A stretch of 64,000 nt of DNA from Aradus depressus. Lineage: Eukaryota > Arthropoda > Insecta > Hemiptera > Aradidae. Positions within the stretch are counted from its first letter, which is position 1, and each line of letters opens with the position of its first letter. A program made the position numbers and the translations under genes. Under the pieces are notes generated by a model that did not search any database, had not been told where the DNA came from, and saw only the letters and a program-made list of their open reading frames with translations. Below, piece after piece: positions 23,598 to 34,829 of the stretch. Where the stretch lies: assembly GCA_963662175.1 (NCBI GenBank), contig OY759215.1, positions 57,863,213 through 57,927,212 on the forward strand, written 5' to 3'.

Positions 23598-25811
23598 ATG
23601 GCGCTAAGCTTGTCAAGTTTCATTGCTGCCTTTTATTCTGCCCTCACCTTCTATTCTCAGCAGCACATTGATCCAGACGCACCCCTGAAAGATACTCCAC
23701 AGAATAAACTGGCCAGAACCTATGACATAATCATCGTAGGCGGTGGAACTGCAGGTGATGTAATCAAATAAGTTTGTATCCAGTAATCTAGAGAGCACCT
23801 CGGTAGCTCAGGGTTAACGTGCTAAACTCCTGAGCTCATCATGGGGTCGAAACCCGACCGAGAGGACTGTTTTTTTACCTGGGAGGTGAAAAAATCTTGA
23901 GCACGTCGTCCTTCGCTTGGGACGTTAACCGATGATCCTGAGCCTGTGCTAAGCCAGCTACTCGTTAATGACTCTAACTCTAAGAGAACAAACCACGGTA
24001 GGCAAAATTTAGGACTCCCACAATACGGTGGGGCTAGTGTCCATCGAGCGCTTTGGTAGTAGGCGATATGACCTCGTTGTTGAAGACGGGCATGAGTCAC
24101 AATAACTAACTGACTCCAGTAATCTAGTTTATTCCAATAAGCAGCATAAAACTTATAGAACGACTATTCACTAGATTCGGTCCCTACGTCACAAGTAACG
24201 TGCATTGTGTTGCAATTGCACTCAATTCGATGTTGAGTATTCACCAGAATTTCATGTTTTCCAACCCTCTAATTTGAAAAAAACAAAAGGTAGTCAATGA
24301 ATCACCCGGTGATGTACTTCCCCAGAACGAAACAATTATCTTTTGTTCTCTTTCCAACTCCAATAAATCGTTTGGTCTTAAAATCAACTGTTGACTTGCA
24401 AAGGGAATCCTTATTCATTACATCGGCAGTTTTTGTATTTAGTCTTCCCCTAATCTCCTTTGGCCGATTTGGCTGAAACCTGGTGTCGTTCTTAAGGTAA
24501 TACACATATAAAATTTCATTTCGATACATTCATTCTATTGGGAGTTATCGTGATCACATGTCTGTGATCAACAAACACCCATAACTCACACAATGTTTTT
24601 TTTTTTTTTTCATTTTTGAAATGAGGGATCCGAAACATGAAATTCCGGTGACAACACAACATCGAACTTCAGATTGAATACATAACATCCCCAACACTTT
24701 GTACAGCATTACATATATTTATTATATTAAACCATTCAGTATTTAAATTCAAAACCCCGAAAGGACGACAATTATTAATTTTCAGGGAAATCTACCGAAG
24801 ACGACGAGATGGGGAATCAGAGGAGAGTTAACAGAAACAAACTAAATAACCCAAAAACTGCCAATTTAATGAAAATTTCGACACGTAATGTACTACAATT
24901 CAAAAGTCTCTATGTTAGTTAGTCAACAATAATTGTTCAATTATTGATTTTTAGTCAAAATGGTCATTTGGTTATAGAGGGAGAAAGCTTTGTTGATTAT
25001 TCGTGCTGGGAAGTACATCGCAGTTGATTCACAACTTAATTTAATGATTTGATGTTAAATAATACTACGCATCTTTAAAACTTATGATGTACCCATTCAA
25101 TATTCTTTAGCGAAAATTCCTTTAAAACGAGGTACCTATTTAATACCTCTTCTCCAAGAAAATTTCAATTTATAAATTCAATGTTATTTATGTAACTAAT
25201 TACTTCATTAATGATTATGTCTTGTTTTATTAATTCATTAATTTTTTTCAATTTCACAGGAAGTGTGCTTGCAAGCAGGCTGACAGAAATTCCGTCTTTG
25301 TCGGTTTTGGTTATCGAGGCAGGAGATAATGAAAATGCCCTATCGGATAACCCTCTCATTTACAGAGGCGATTTGGAATATAATTTCACCACAATCGGTC
25401 AACGGGGATTTTGCCAAGGTAAATTTGGCCCGTTTTCATAATTTGTCAATTACAAGACCAAATTAGATCTAAAACTTTCATCAAATTAAGTTATTTGTTT
25501 TTTTACTTCCTCAGCTTTACGCAGTTCAGAGGAAGTTTTGAAATCGGTCAGGAATTCCATGTTCCATGACCCCTGGTTCCAAAAACTAAAAAGAAGTCTG
25601 ACTGTTTGTGTTTTTTGTGAACACGATAACACTGCTTGACATGAAATTTTATATGTATATCCAGAATCCTATTAGGACGACACCCATTGATTTTCAGTCA
25701 AATCGACCAAAGGAAGGGGGGAAGGCTAAAAACGAAAACTTCAATAACTGACGTTCAATAACAGCATGCCCGTAACCAAGATACATTTATACTTGAGGCG
25801 AGCGGCTGGCA

Positions 25812-25842
<31 letters not shown>

Positions 25843-28321
25843 CTCTCTGGGAGGAGGAAATCCCTACTAACGGACGAAGGGAAGTATCGAGCTTCCCAAC
25901 AGTGTGGGAATCGCACCCACTAAAACCTCCTCCCAGAGGTCTTGGGTGCATTCGTCCCTGGTGTGGGACCATAACACCCTCTTCGTCCTCCTGAGGAACC
26001 ATGGTTGTAGCTTTCTGGAATGCGCTGACTCTCGGAAAGTTCACGCCGGGTTAGGCCCGCCAGGTGTTATTGATACTGCGAATTTGTCGAAATGTATTTA
26101 TTATTTATTAGACATTATAAAATTCATTACATCGATAGTTATTAGGGTTTTTGAATTGAGCCCCCTCTCCTGAATCTCCCCTTTCCTTCAGTCGATATCG
26201 CTGAAAATTAATAAGTGTCGTCCGTATCATTATTTAATTATATCGTTATTACTGTTTTTTGATGAAGCCCCGTCCCCTAATCCCCTCCTTCCCTTCGGCC
26301 GATTTGGCTGAAAGGCAATAGATGTCGTCAGAAGAGGGTTTTGGATACACGTATAAACTTCTGGGTTGATACATATATTCTATCGGGTGTTTTCGTGCTC
26401 ACAAACATACGACATGTTATCGTGTTCACAGACATTTGTTTTTCATATTTGGAATCTAGAGGTAAGAAATCATGAAATTTCGTTGAAAATTCCACATCGA
26501 ATTTTTAATCGATTACATAACTTGCTTAGCTGGGGGCGTAAAAATAGTAGTCGATCTATTTCGACTGAGTCACTAAACTTTATCACTTTTTATGTCCTTT
26601 CATGCTTTGGACTATTTTCTTTAATTAAAAAACTCATTTCCATTTCAGCTTATGGTGGAAAATGTCCTTACATTCGAGGTCGAGGATTTGGTGGGACATC
26701 CGCCGTCAGCAACATGGCATACGTTCGAGGACATCCAGCAGATTACGACCACTGGGCAGAACTTGGGAACAAAGACTGGAATTGGAAAGAAGTATTTAAA
26801 TACTTCCTAAAGTTAGAAAACTACAAAATACGAGATCTTGAAAAATCCCCTTATCATGGTACAAATGGCCCATGGTATGTACGATATCCAAAATGGAGAA
26901 CTTTGTTAAGGAAGGAATATCTTAAGGCAGGGGAGGAATTCGGTTGGAAAAGGACGGATTACAATGGGAAATATCAGTACGGCATTGATTATACACAACT
27001 TTCGCTCGATGGAACGACCCGACTGAGTGCCTCGCAAGCTTATTTAGTTCCTGTTGCAAAAAGAAAAAATCTCACAATTTTAAAGAAATCTAGAGTGTCA
27101 AGAATAATTATAAATAAAAAAACCAAGACTGCTGAAGGAGTAGAATACATGCGAGGTGGCTCCAAATATATGATCAAAGCAGAACGAGAAATAATTGTAA
27201 CCACAGGAAGCGTAGACTCGGCACAGCTACTCTTGCTGTCAGGAATTGGACCAAAAAATCATTTGAAGAAGTTTGGCATCCCCCTTATCTGCGACTTGCC
27301 TGTAGGCAAACATTTTCAAGATCAGCCATTCACCGACGTGATGTTTGAAATTGACCACCCTTACACGCTGACAACGGACGTCTGGAGGACCAACGAAAGT
27401 GCCGTGGAGTACGCGAAGATGGGAACAGGTCCGTTGGCCACCACAGGGGAAGAGGCCAATGCATTTTTCAATCCCTTAAATAATGAAAAATTACCAAATT
27501 CCTTACTTCGATTTTTTAGTTGGATTCCAACTGAGAAAATTACTCAGTCTCAAAATAAACATGTTATAACGGTTCGTGTAGTTCTGCTACAGCCAAAAAG
27601 TGTGGGCAGTGTTTCTTTGAAAAGTACTAAACTACAAGATGCTCCTCTCGTAAATCCCAGTTACCTTCGTGACGATTACGATTATGCTGTTTTACAAAAA
27701 TCAGTTAAAACTGCAATTGAATTTATGAAAACTCCAACAATGATGAAGTATTCTCCAACGCTGTTTACCGACCATCAACCAAAATGCAAGAATAAAAAGG
27801 AAAGAGATTTTATTAAATGTATTATAGAATATTATTCGCAAGGTATATCCAACGGGGTGGGCACAGCAAGAATGGGACCTGATAAAGAAAGAAGTGCAGT
27901 TGTGACCCAAGAGGAACTCTTTGTAAGAGGCGTGAAGAGCTTGAGGGTAGTGAGCGAAGCTGTGATACCCTACATAACAAGAGGATACGCAAATGTATGT
28001 GCCATAATGTTGGCCGAGAAAGCTGCCGACTTGATCAAGAGTTATTACGACGTAAAAGAATTGGAAACTCCCTTCTATTCTGAGGGTCATGTCTCATCTT
28101 CACCTCAGAAACCTGAACCAGAACAGTCCTCTTCACACAAACCACCTGTTGTCCCTGACAATCCCATATCTGCCTCATTCGCTCCTTCCAATTTTCCAAA
28201 TCCTGAAGTTGGTGCCTATTTTGAAATGTATAGTGAACCCATTATGGAAGCATTCAATTCAATTATGTACAATTTAAAAAACAAAAACTTTGAAAATATA
28301 AATCCAATGGAGTCCCGATAA
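23598..28321 (+). CDS. GMC oxidoreductase-like protein C (FAD site intact), 3 coding exons
   Basis: Coding exons 23598-23754, 25260-25418 and 26649-28321 join to 662 aa. The ATG is 10 nt after an acceptor at 23587. C has the best-kept nucleotide site of the four: VGGGTAGSVLASRL at 47-60 fits GxGxxG, and Glu72 sits in the expected VIEAGDNEN context. The core has GGTSAVSNMAYVRG, DYDHWAELGN, SPYHG and the motif ending LSGIGP. The catalytic His is replaced by Asn507, but Asn554 keeps the second catalytic position. The usual Asp of the LRVVD segment is Ser (LRVVSEAVIP). After the domain comes a Ser/Pro/Glu-rich linker of about 45 residues and a C-terminal AYFE...EPIMEAF motif shared with D. It should bind FAD; turnover is doubtful. 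The final exon is open for 95 codons upstream of the acceptor, but that is intron. Confidence 0.92.
23792..24112 (+). mobile_element. tRNA-SINE, near full length, in intron 1 of gene C
   Basis: Head 'gagagcacctcggtagctca', B-box-like 'tggggtcgaaacccgac', then 'acctgggaggtgaaaaaatc', 'gagcacgtcgtcc', 'gatgatcctgagcctgtgc', 'tagtaggcgatatgacctcg' and 'gggcatgagtcacaataac'. Sense orientation relative to gene C. Confidence 0.85.
24240..24690 (+). repeat. R1 repeat, intron 1 of gene C
   Basis: Near-complete copy: 'ggtgatgtacttccccagaa', 'aaatcaactgttgacttgc', 'cattacatcggcagttttt', 'ggccgatttggctgaaacc', 'acacatataaaatttcattt', 'attgggagttatcgtgatc', a T run, and 'aacatgaaattccggtg'. Confidence 0.75.
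24755..25030 (-). repeat. R1 repeat, inverted, intron 1 of gene C
   Basis: Reverse-complement R1 blocks: 'ccgaaaggacgacaattatt', 'aacccaaaaactgccaattt', 'attttagtcaaaatgg'-like, and 'tcgtgctgggaagtacatcg' at the right end. It faces the copy at 24240, so the two could form a long intronic hairpin. Confidence 0.65.
25535..25755 (-). repeat. R1 repeat fragment, inverted, intron 2 of gene C
   Basis: Blocks 'gtgaacacgataacactgc', 'gacatgaaattttatatgta', 'tccagaatcctattaggacg' and 'ttttcagtcaaatcgaccaa' are R1 in reverse. Confidence 0.65.
25813..26075 (-). mobile_element. Poly(A)-tailed retroposon, antisense, intron 2 of gene C
   Basis: A run of 26 T at about 25813-25838 followed by a GC-rich block (ccctactaacggacgaagg, cctcctcccagaggtcttgg, 'cgtcctcctgaggaacc', 'ggttaggcccgccagg') ending near 26075 has the structure of a 3' retrotransposon fragment or SINE on the minus strand. 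The block can be read open for 85 codons but has no known domain. I could not identify a target-site duplication. Confidence 0.5.
26100..26540 (+). repeat. R1 repeat, intron 2 of gene C
   Basis: Contains 'cattacatcgatagttatta', 'gggtttttgaattgagcccc', a duplicated C-rich block, 'cggccgatttggctgaaagg', 'acacgtataaacttctgggt', 'tatcgggtgttttcgtgctc', 'atgaaatttcgttgaaaatt' and 'gattacataacttgc'. The central C-rich block occurs twice. Confidence 0.75.
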
Positions 28322-28369
28322 TCCGAACACCTTTTTGTGAACAGGTTTACGGGTTTTCACATACCGGCT

Positions 28370-28375
28370 ATTAAA
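28370..28375 (+). terminator. Possible poly(A) signal ATTAAA of gene C
   Basis: No AATAAA lies in the 450 bp after the stop. ATTAAA at this point, 49 nt past the TAA, is the nearest variant. Confidence 0.35.
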
Positions 28376-28787
28376 AAGGAGAAAATCCTGATTTCCCAGG
28401 TAAGATATAAACCTTACAATCTTCTAATTATTCACTTGAAGGAGCGGCTCTGTTTGCCTGGCTCCTTCAGTAGAGGTCTAAGGAAAACCGATGTCAGGGG
28501 ATTTAGTATGCAAAAATCCGTTTTACGAGGACATTGGACAATGAAATGACTTTTCATTGAATCAGCTATACTTTTCTTTTTAATTTCCTGTTAATTTGAA
28601 CTGTCGATAATCCGAAAAACTCTTTACAATTGTTCGGTCGGGACTTCTGTTACTGGCCATTATTAGATTTCTTTGACTGGACACTGAGAGGGAGAAATGT
28701 TTTTAGCGTGACAAAACTACAAAATCTTGATGTTCAGCAAAACTGGATGTGATGAATAAGTGCAGAGGTGATATCAATATGAATCTT
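28376..28787. other. 3' flank of gene C, no gene seen
   Basis: Unassigned sequence. A second 'cgataatccgaaaaac' motif near 28607 resembles pogo-type termini. Confidence 0.35.
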
Positions 28788-28798
28788 AGATGACGTTT

Positions 28799-29788
28799 TT
28801 TTTTTTTTTCTTTCTTTTCTTGGCCTTAGCTTTTCACCATAGCCAGTCTATGTAATATTAAATTTAGACTTTTGCATTCACCGACCCTAAAAACTGCACA
28901 ATACTACCCATATATCTCAGTATTGCTTGATGCCAATAATGTGGTGTAGCAAAAAGGCTGTGTTACCGATTTCTCTACATTGGATAACATTGTTAATCGT
29001 TCTATTTGGTATTTGCTACAACTCATAATCATGTGCTCCAGAGTCTCGACCTGGTCACAATGCCTACACTTGGAGGTTTCGGTCAGACCTATTCTGTGAA
29101 GATACCATCCACAAATACCGTGGTTAGCTCTCAGTCGGCAAATTGACCTACAAAAGTCCTTCGTTAGATTTTCCCCATGGAACCATGGTTTGAGCTGAGC
29201 TTGTGGATTAATTTTCTTATAAAATGATCCTTTCTCCGAAGAAGCGTACTCCTGCTGCCATTCAAACCACAATCTCCTCCTCACCTCTCCAAACAAGTCT
29301 ATATAGGGAAGACAGGACTTGCCCAGAGCTGTCCCCTCTGAGACTGCTCTCCTTGCCAAACTGTCCGCCATCTCATTGCCCTTAATACCCGCATGTCCCT
29401 TCACCCAAACAAACCTAACTCTTGTTCCTTTATTCTCAAGCAAGCAGACACTTTCTACGATCTCCAATACAATGTTGTTGATATTCTTATAAGTGAAATT
29501 GCTTAGTTGCCCTAACGAGAGTTGACTGTCGCTGAAAATAACCAAATTTCTAATTTCATCCATCTTCAAAGCATATTTGAGGGACTCTAAAATAGCTATA
29601 AGTTCGGCAGACACCACAGAGAAACAAGATGGTAAAGAGAACAAATCCCTGTAGTCCCTCTGAGGATCGTAAAAAGCCGAGCCACAACCTTGTTCACACT
29701 TAGCTCCATCCGTGAAAATGACATCTAATGAAATCTTCGACCATTCTATCATGGTCAATAACATCGGCTTTGTGCGGCACATACACTA
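28799..29788 (-). mobile_element. Recent 5'-truncated non-LTR retrotransposon
   Basis: The 11-mer 'agatgacgttt' occurs at 28788-28798 and again at 29789-29799, a perfect target-site duplication. On the minus strand the insert ends in a poly(A)-like tail (T run on the + strand just after 28798). It carries an uninterrupted ORF for the last part of the polyprotein, so it is young. It starts only a few bases before that ORF's first ATG, so the apparent start is created by truncation. Confidence 0.9.
28904..29782 (-). CDS. Retrotransposon RNase H and C-terminal domain (truncated polyprotein)
   Basis: 292 aa. The RNase H fold is evident from its acidic residues in order: FTDGAK near residue 24, SAELIAILES near 58, FSDSQLSL near 83, and GNEMADSLARR near 134, with VWVKGHAG just before it. 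A C-terminal zinc-knuckle-like CRHC...HMIMSC region near 235-255 follows, as in Jockey/R1/I-type non-LTR elements. In the intact family this domain follows reverse transcriptase, which is missing. The ORF would be transcribed antisense to gene C. It is unlikely to be a host gene. Confidence 0.8.
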   Translation of the reverse strand: MCRTKPMLLTMIEWSKISLDVIFTDGAKCEQGCGSAFYDPQRDYRDLFSLPSCFSVVSAELIAILESLKYALKMDEIRNLVIFSDSQLSLGQLSNFTYKNINNIVLEIVESVCLLENKGTRVRFVWVKGHAGIKGNEMADSLARRAVSEGTALGKSCLPYIDLFGEVRRRLWFEWQQEYASSEKGSFYKKINPQAQLKPWFHGENLTKDFCRSICRLRANHGICGWYLHRIGLTETSKCRHCDQVETLEHMIMSCSKYQIERLTMLSNVEKSVTQPFCYTTLLASSNTEIYG

Positions 29789-29799
29789 AGATGACGTTT

Positions 29800-30779
29800 C
29801 ACTTAGCAGTTATCAATGTGCTCTGTGCCGCCATGACAGCGTTGAGTTTTCATACATTTTATTTATTATTCTTTTTGTATTTTTTTCCCCCTTACACATT
29901 ATAATTACATAGATTTACACATTTTATAGGTTCGGACGAAGACAACCATTGCAATTTCTCCCCTTAAAACCATCTTATCTATTTCTTGTACGAAAAATAT
30001 TAGTCGTGTCTTTTATGAGATTGTGTCGCATGCGTTATATTTTCGAGTTCGTTTGTTTTGTATTTAGATGTTAACGTAGTGTTTTTTTTGTCTTGAAAAT
30101 GTATATATTAGGTATTTATATTAGTATGTGTTATCTCAGAAAATGTAATTTATAACAACATTAGATAGAATGTAAATAGTTTTTTGAGATTTTCAGAGGC
30201 CTTATTTCTTTGTTCTCTTGTACACAAGGAAATATATTAGAACTTGTGTAAAATTCATTGCCTCAACTTGTCTCCTTCATGAGATAGAAATAAAACAATA
30301 ACATTCAGAGTTCAGCAAAAGTCAGAAACTCGTATCCAATTCTTCGTTTTCAAGGAAACGCTCCAACCGCCAACGCCTGGGGCTGGCCGGCGAATTTGCA
30401 AAAAATAACCCTCACAGTTGGTGAAAGTCTTCCGACTTGATAACCATGGAGATTTTTTTAATAGTAAACCAAACATTATATATAATAACATTCAATTGGT
30501 AATTTATGTATCAGATTTTTGTATTGGTTTTGAATAAAATATTTTTATATTGACGTATTTTTCTTGGTTGTCGAGTTTTGAAGTAGAATCAATATAAGAT
30601 TTTTCCTCTCCCATTTTTTTTTCTATAATTTCATTAAATATTTGTAGGAATCCAGATGTTCGTTCCGTAACAGAAAGTAAAAGTAAGCTCAAGATAATAT
30701 TATATATTTCCAACACATATTCATTCATGGTTATATTTGATATATTATTTTATTACAGCCGCTCTACTACCCACAGAAT
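29800..30779. other. Spacer, no gene seen
   Basis: AT-rich. One patch (30350-30430) is GC-richer. No supported ORF, repeat unit or RNA gene. Confidence 0.35.
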
Positions 30780-30975
30780 GTACTTTACCCCAGTCCAAAT
30801 TACATTTTCACACTTCCTCTAAAACCGTTTTGGGTGAAGTCTAAAGTTGACACAGAGACATCTGAATCTTCATAATAAATTTCGTGTTAATCCATTTGTT
30901 AATTCGACAATTAACTAGAGTGTAATTGATTAATTCTTGCTAAGAAAGTACATAGCCGGTGATTCACATTTTTTC
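30780..30975 (+). repeat. R1 fragments
   Basis: 'ttgacacagagacatctga', 'atcttcataataaatttcgt' and the 'aattcttgctaagaaagtac' / 'ccggtgattcac' ends belong to R1, but the order is scrambled. Confidence 0.4.
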
Positions 30976-31002
30976 CCATGGCATGTTTATTGTAATCCTG
31001 AG

Positions 31003-31090
31003 AAAAAAAAAAAAATGTAGAAAAAAAGCGAGCTTCAATTTAAATAAATTTAAATTGAAGCTCGCTTTTTTTCTACATTTTTTTTTTTTT
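31003..31090. repeat. Perfect 43-bp-arm palindrome with 2 bp loop
   Basis: Arms 31003-31045 and 31048-31090 are exact reverse complements: 13 A, 'tgtag', 7 A, then 'gcgagcttcaatttaaat', a two-base centre, and the mirror. The outer ends are poly(A)/poly(T). No similarity to the TIR families in this window. Confidence 0.97.
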
Positions 31091-31222
31091 AAATAAATTT
31101 ATATAAAATAAATTTATTTTAATGATGCCGAGTTGACACACTCGCCTTATTTTTTTTATTATTTTTTTTTTGTGGAGAAGGTCCCTCTATCAACTTTGCC
31201 TACTAAAAAATAAAAACTAAGC

Positions 31223-31427
31223 ATCACTGGAATTGCAAATCAACCATTTTATAAAAAAAAAACTGTTTTAGACGTATCTTGTAAAAACACTGAAAACCTT
31301 GTATAGACTTAATATGAAGTTACTAATCCTGCAGTTTAACTCATTTGTCTCCCTTTTATGCATCTCATGAAACCTGCACAAGAAAAATTTCGTTTTTGAA
31401 AATGTATAGAATTGTAGCATGAAATGA
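31223..31427 (+). repeat. 205 bp dispersed unit, copy 1
   Basis: From 'catcactggaattgcaaatc' to 'gtagcatgaaatga'. Nearly identical to 32072-32274 (one substitution and a 2 bp indel that I can see). The boundaries are sharp on both sides in both copies. Confidence 0.9.
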
Positions 31428-31454
31428 CGATAAATGAAATAAAATAAAATGAAA

Positions 31455-31620
31455 AGAAATTTTATTTTGGGACACGAGGCCCCTAAGAATAAATACATAG
31501 AGTCAAAAATAAAAGGATACAAACTTCATATCAATATAATGTACAAAGCAATAAATAAATAAATTAGTGCTACAATGGAGAAAAACTAGACAATAATAAA
31601 TATAGAAGTTGTGTAGTAGA
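31455..31620 (-). repeat. Repeat Y, left fragment
   Basis: 'gaggcccctaagaataaata', 'aaataaattagtgctacaat' and 'ggagaaaaactagaca' match the left part of the longer copy at 51670-52210. The rest of Y reappears at 34830, so the Gypsy relic may have been inserted into a Y copy. Confidence 0.55.
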
Positions 31621-31829
31621 GAGAGTGGTAGCACTGGATACATACGTGACAGAATAACAGTGTGTGTAACCTTCAGATGGCGACTAGGACAATCAAACAT
31701 TAAACATTATATATTCAATAACTACTTAAATAGCTTATGTAATTTCATATAATAAATAATTTAAAAGTAAATAGTAAAATATACAAAAGTGGCGATGAGG
31801 ATTTGGATTAAACAAAAAAAACAAGTGAT

Positions 31830-34740
31830 GAAAATGATAAATTGGACGATCAAGATGTCTAAACATTTACCACCTCCAGTTTGGTTCGAAAGTGAAACAG
31901 GCAATTGGAATAGATTTTCACAGAGAATGGGCCACACCTTCACTGCTTATGGAGAGACAAATGTAAGTGTACAGAAATAATATTTATTGTCTTCTTTAGG
32001 GGATTCTACGTACCAGTTATTGTACAGTCTTTGCCTTTCGAAAAAGCCAGAAGAACCAACATAATATGTTCATCACTGGAATTGCAAATCAACCATTTTA
32101 TAAAAAAAAAACTGTTTCAGACGTATCTTGTAAAAACACTGAAAACCTTGTATAGACTTAATATGAAGTTACTAATCCTGCAGTTTAACTCATTTGTCTC
32201 CCTTTTATGCATCTCATGACCTGCACAAGAAAAATTTCGTTTTTGAAAATGTATAGAATTGTAGCATGAAATGAGGAGTTGACTAAGCATTTTACTTCTA
32301 CTAAATCATGTTTTGCTGCACGGCAAGAATTTTATAACGCTGGTCTAAGGTCAGATGAATGTGTAGCTCAGTGGTAAGTAATGGTACGTAGCTTAGCAGC
32401 GCCATGTTCGTTTGGCACAGAATTAGAGATCGTTATGTGAGATATATTTGTAAGGGCATTAAATTAAAAGGTATACAGCACAGAATTTTTGAAAAAGATG
32501 CTGCAAAAAGTACAGTTACGTTTACTAGCATGGGAGATGTACCATTAGCAAGAGAAGCTACAGCTAGGATAAGGAACAAGATTTACAAAATTTATAAGTA
32601 AATCCAGAACCTATATTTAATTTTTTTTTAATTATAGAATTGAAAGGACAGGTTTGAAAATGTTTTGATAAAAATGTTAAAACAAAAGACCTAAACTCAA
32701 CAGATCTTTCTCAAATAATAAATGATAAAATGCAGAGATAAATGGAGCTTCGTATGTTAGTAAATTAGATTTAAGAGAATCTTTCTAACAGCTATTGCTT
32801 GACAAGGAATCCCAAAATATTATGACATATTTTTACTACAAAAGGGCAATTTTCATATACTAGGATGAGTTACCGAATAACTATAGTACTCGCGGTTTTT
32901 CAGAAGGTGTTAGAACTAACGTTACGTGGCATAAAATGTCTACATATATTCCTTGATGACCTACTAATAGCTGCCTATAGTAAAGACATGCATAAAAAAA
33001 TAAGCTATCAAAAAGTCAATTTTTGCAGAGGTCTGTTAATTATTTAGAATTAGCCACAAGGGTGTAAAGCCCTTAATAGATAATGTCAAGGCAATTTTAG
33101 AGGCACCAGAGCCGAAAAATGTAGGAGAGTTGCGATCCTTCATTGGAATGATAACGTTTTACATGGGATTTATTCCGAATGCAGCTGATATTTTGTCACC
33201 CTTGTGCAACCTAACATAAAAAGGAGAGCCTTGGAACTGGTCAAAATACTGTAAACTAGCCTTCAATAAATTTAAGGGGATTCTAACATAGGAACCGGTA
33301 TTATCTCATTACTTGCCTCAGATGCCGTTGACACTCACTGTAGATGCATCCTCGAGAGCGTTGGGTCCTATCCTTTGTCACACCTTTCCTGCCCAGCGTC
33401 CTATAGCTTTTGCTTCCAAAGTTTTATCAGAAACTGAACAGAAATATCCTCAAATAGGAAAGGAGGGTCTTGCCATTGTTTTTGGAGTGACAAAATTTCA
33501 TTTTTACTTGTGGGGAAGACTATTTTTATTGCACACGGATCATAAACCATTAGTATATATATATATATATATTTGATGATGCCAAGGGAATATGCGGTAG
33601 AGAGACTGCAACGATGGGCTTACATATCAGCTAGAGATAAAATTCGTAATCTCCAAGGATAACACTGCAGATTTTTTTTCAGATGTAAAGAAATAAGAGA
33701 ACAAGAAGATAAGTATTCTAAAGATTCAAGAATCTTCTCCCTTTTCAGTAGACTGGATAGCAGTTAGAAAGATGACGGACAGGGACCCATTATTGGCTAG
33801 AGTAAAATATTATGTTCTCAAAGATTACTGGCCAATCGATTCTGAAAGTAAAATGGAGCTGAAACCATATAAAAATCGCAACAATGAATTAACGGTCGAA
33901 CAAGGATGCTGGATGTGGGGATATGGGGATGCACTTGAGAAACTAAGAAGTGCTTTTTTAAATATATTGCATTCATCACTGGTGCAACAAAAATGAAGGG
34001 TCTGTCTCGATTATATTTTTGGTGGCCCGGGCTGATGCAGAAATAGAAAAACTACCAAATGCTTGACTGGGTTGCCAACAGGTAAAACTTGCACCTCCAA
34101 AGTCTTACTTAAGAAAATGGTCATACCCTGTGGTACCATGGAGCCGCATACGATTACATGTTGATTTTTTTGGCCCAGTACACGGGACATCATTACTTCG
34201 TAGTGGTGATGGCGTTCTCTAAATAGTTGGAATGTTTCAGGACCAAAAGCACTAATACCAGCGCCGTAATAAAATGTTCAGAGGAAGTGTTTTCAAGATT
34301 TGGTTATTGTAAAACAGTTACTACTAATGGAGCAACCGGTTTTATGAGTGCAGGGTTTCAGGATTACATGAAAAGATTAGGAATAAGACACTTGACAGGA
34401 GATCCATGGCTTCGTAGAAAGAGGAGGGAAAAATTTGAAACATTTCCTTAAGAAACTGTTTGGCAGATTCGCCAAGTATTCCTCAAAAGTTGCAGGGTTT
34501 ACTGCTGCATTATCGAAATACCAAGGATGCACCATATCCACAAGGAGACAAATGAGACATCAGCAAAGCTGATGTTAGCAAGAGAGCTAAGGATAAATTT
34601 GGACCTGGTTAAGAAGAATAGTGCAAGGGGTAAAAGGAGACACAACGTTTGAAATAAGAACGCAGAATGGTGAAATGACGAGACACGCCGATCAGCTGTG
34701 GCCAGCTAGAGAAGGAACTGAAAATTAAGTGTCAGAAGAT
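31830..34740 (+). mobile_element. Gypsy-type LTR retrotransposon relic (gag, RT, RNase H, integrase)
   Basis: Frames broken by many stops and shifts still follow gag-pol order. The gag part is near 31850-32600 (PPPVWFESETGNWNRF, GDSTYQLLYSL, FAARQEFYNAG, IRDRYV, ALAREATA-like). Reverse transcriptase is near 32780-33230, with FLDDLL as the catalytic box at about 32951. RNase H is near 33310-33570 (LTVDASSRALG, ASKVLSETEQKYPQIGKEGL, LHTDHKPL). Integrase is near 33930-34430 (YFWWPG, FSRFGYCKTVTTNGATGF). Protease and the first part of RT are missing. LTRs were not identified. The element is dead and its reading frame cannot be expressed as one protein. Confidence 0.85.
32072..32274 (+). repeat. 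205 bp dispersed unit, copy 2, interrupting the gag remnant
   Basis: Sits between gag-like SLCLSKKPEEP before it and ELTKHFTSTKSCFAARQ after it, so it was inserted into the Gypsy element. No obvious target-site duplication beyond about 3 bp. No coding content. Confidence 0.85.
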
Positions 34741-34829
34741 CAGCATACAGAAGAAGAGGAAGATCAGGGGGATGCAGATTAATAGACAGAAACGCGATTT
34801 TCTTCCTAAAGAGTAAGGTTTATAAAATA

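Noticed and set aside
26366..26648. N-terminal 95 codons in frame with the last exon of gene C
   Set aside because: This part is R1 repeat and intron; the acceptor at 26648 and homology with A, B and D fix the exon start at 26649.
31223..32274. Two 205 bp repeats as LTRs of the Gypsy relic
   Set aside because: The second copy lies inside gag coding sequence, only 850 bp from the first, and neither has TG...CA ends.
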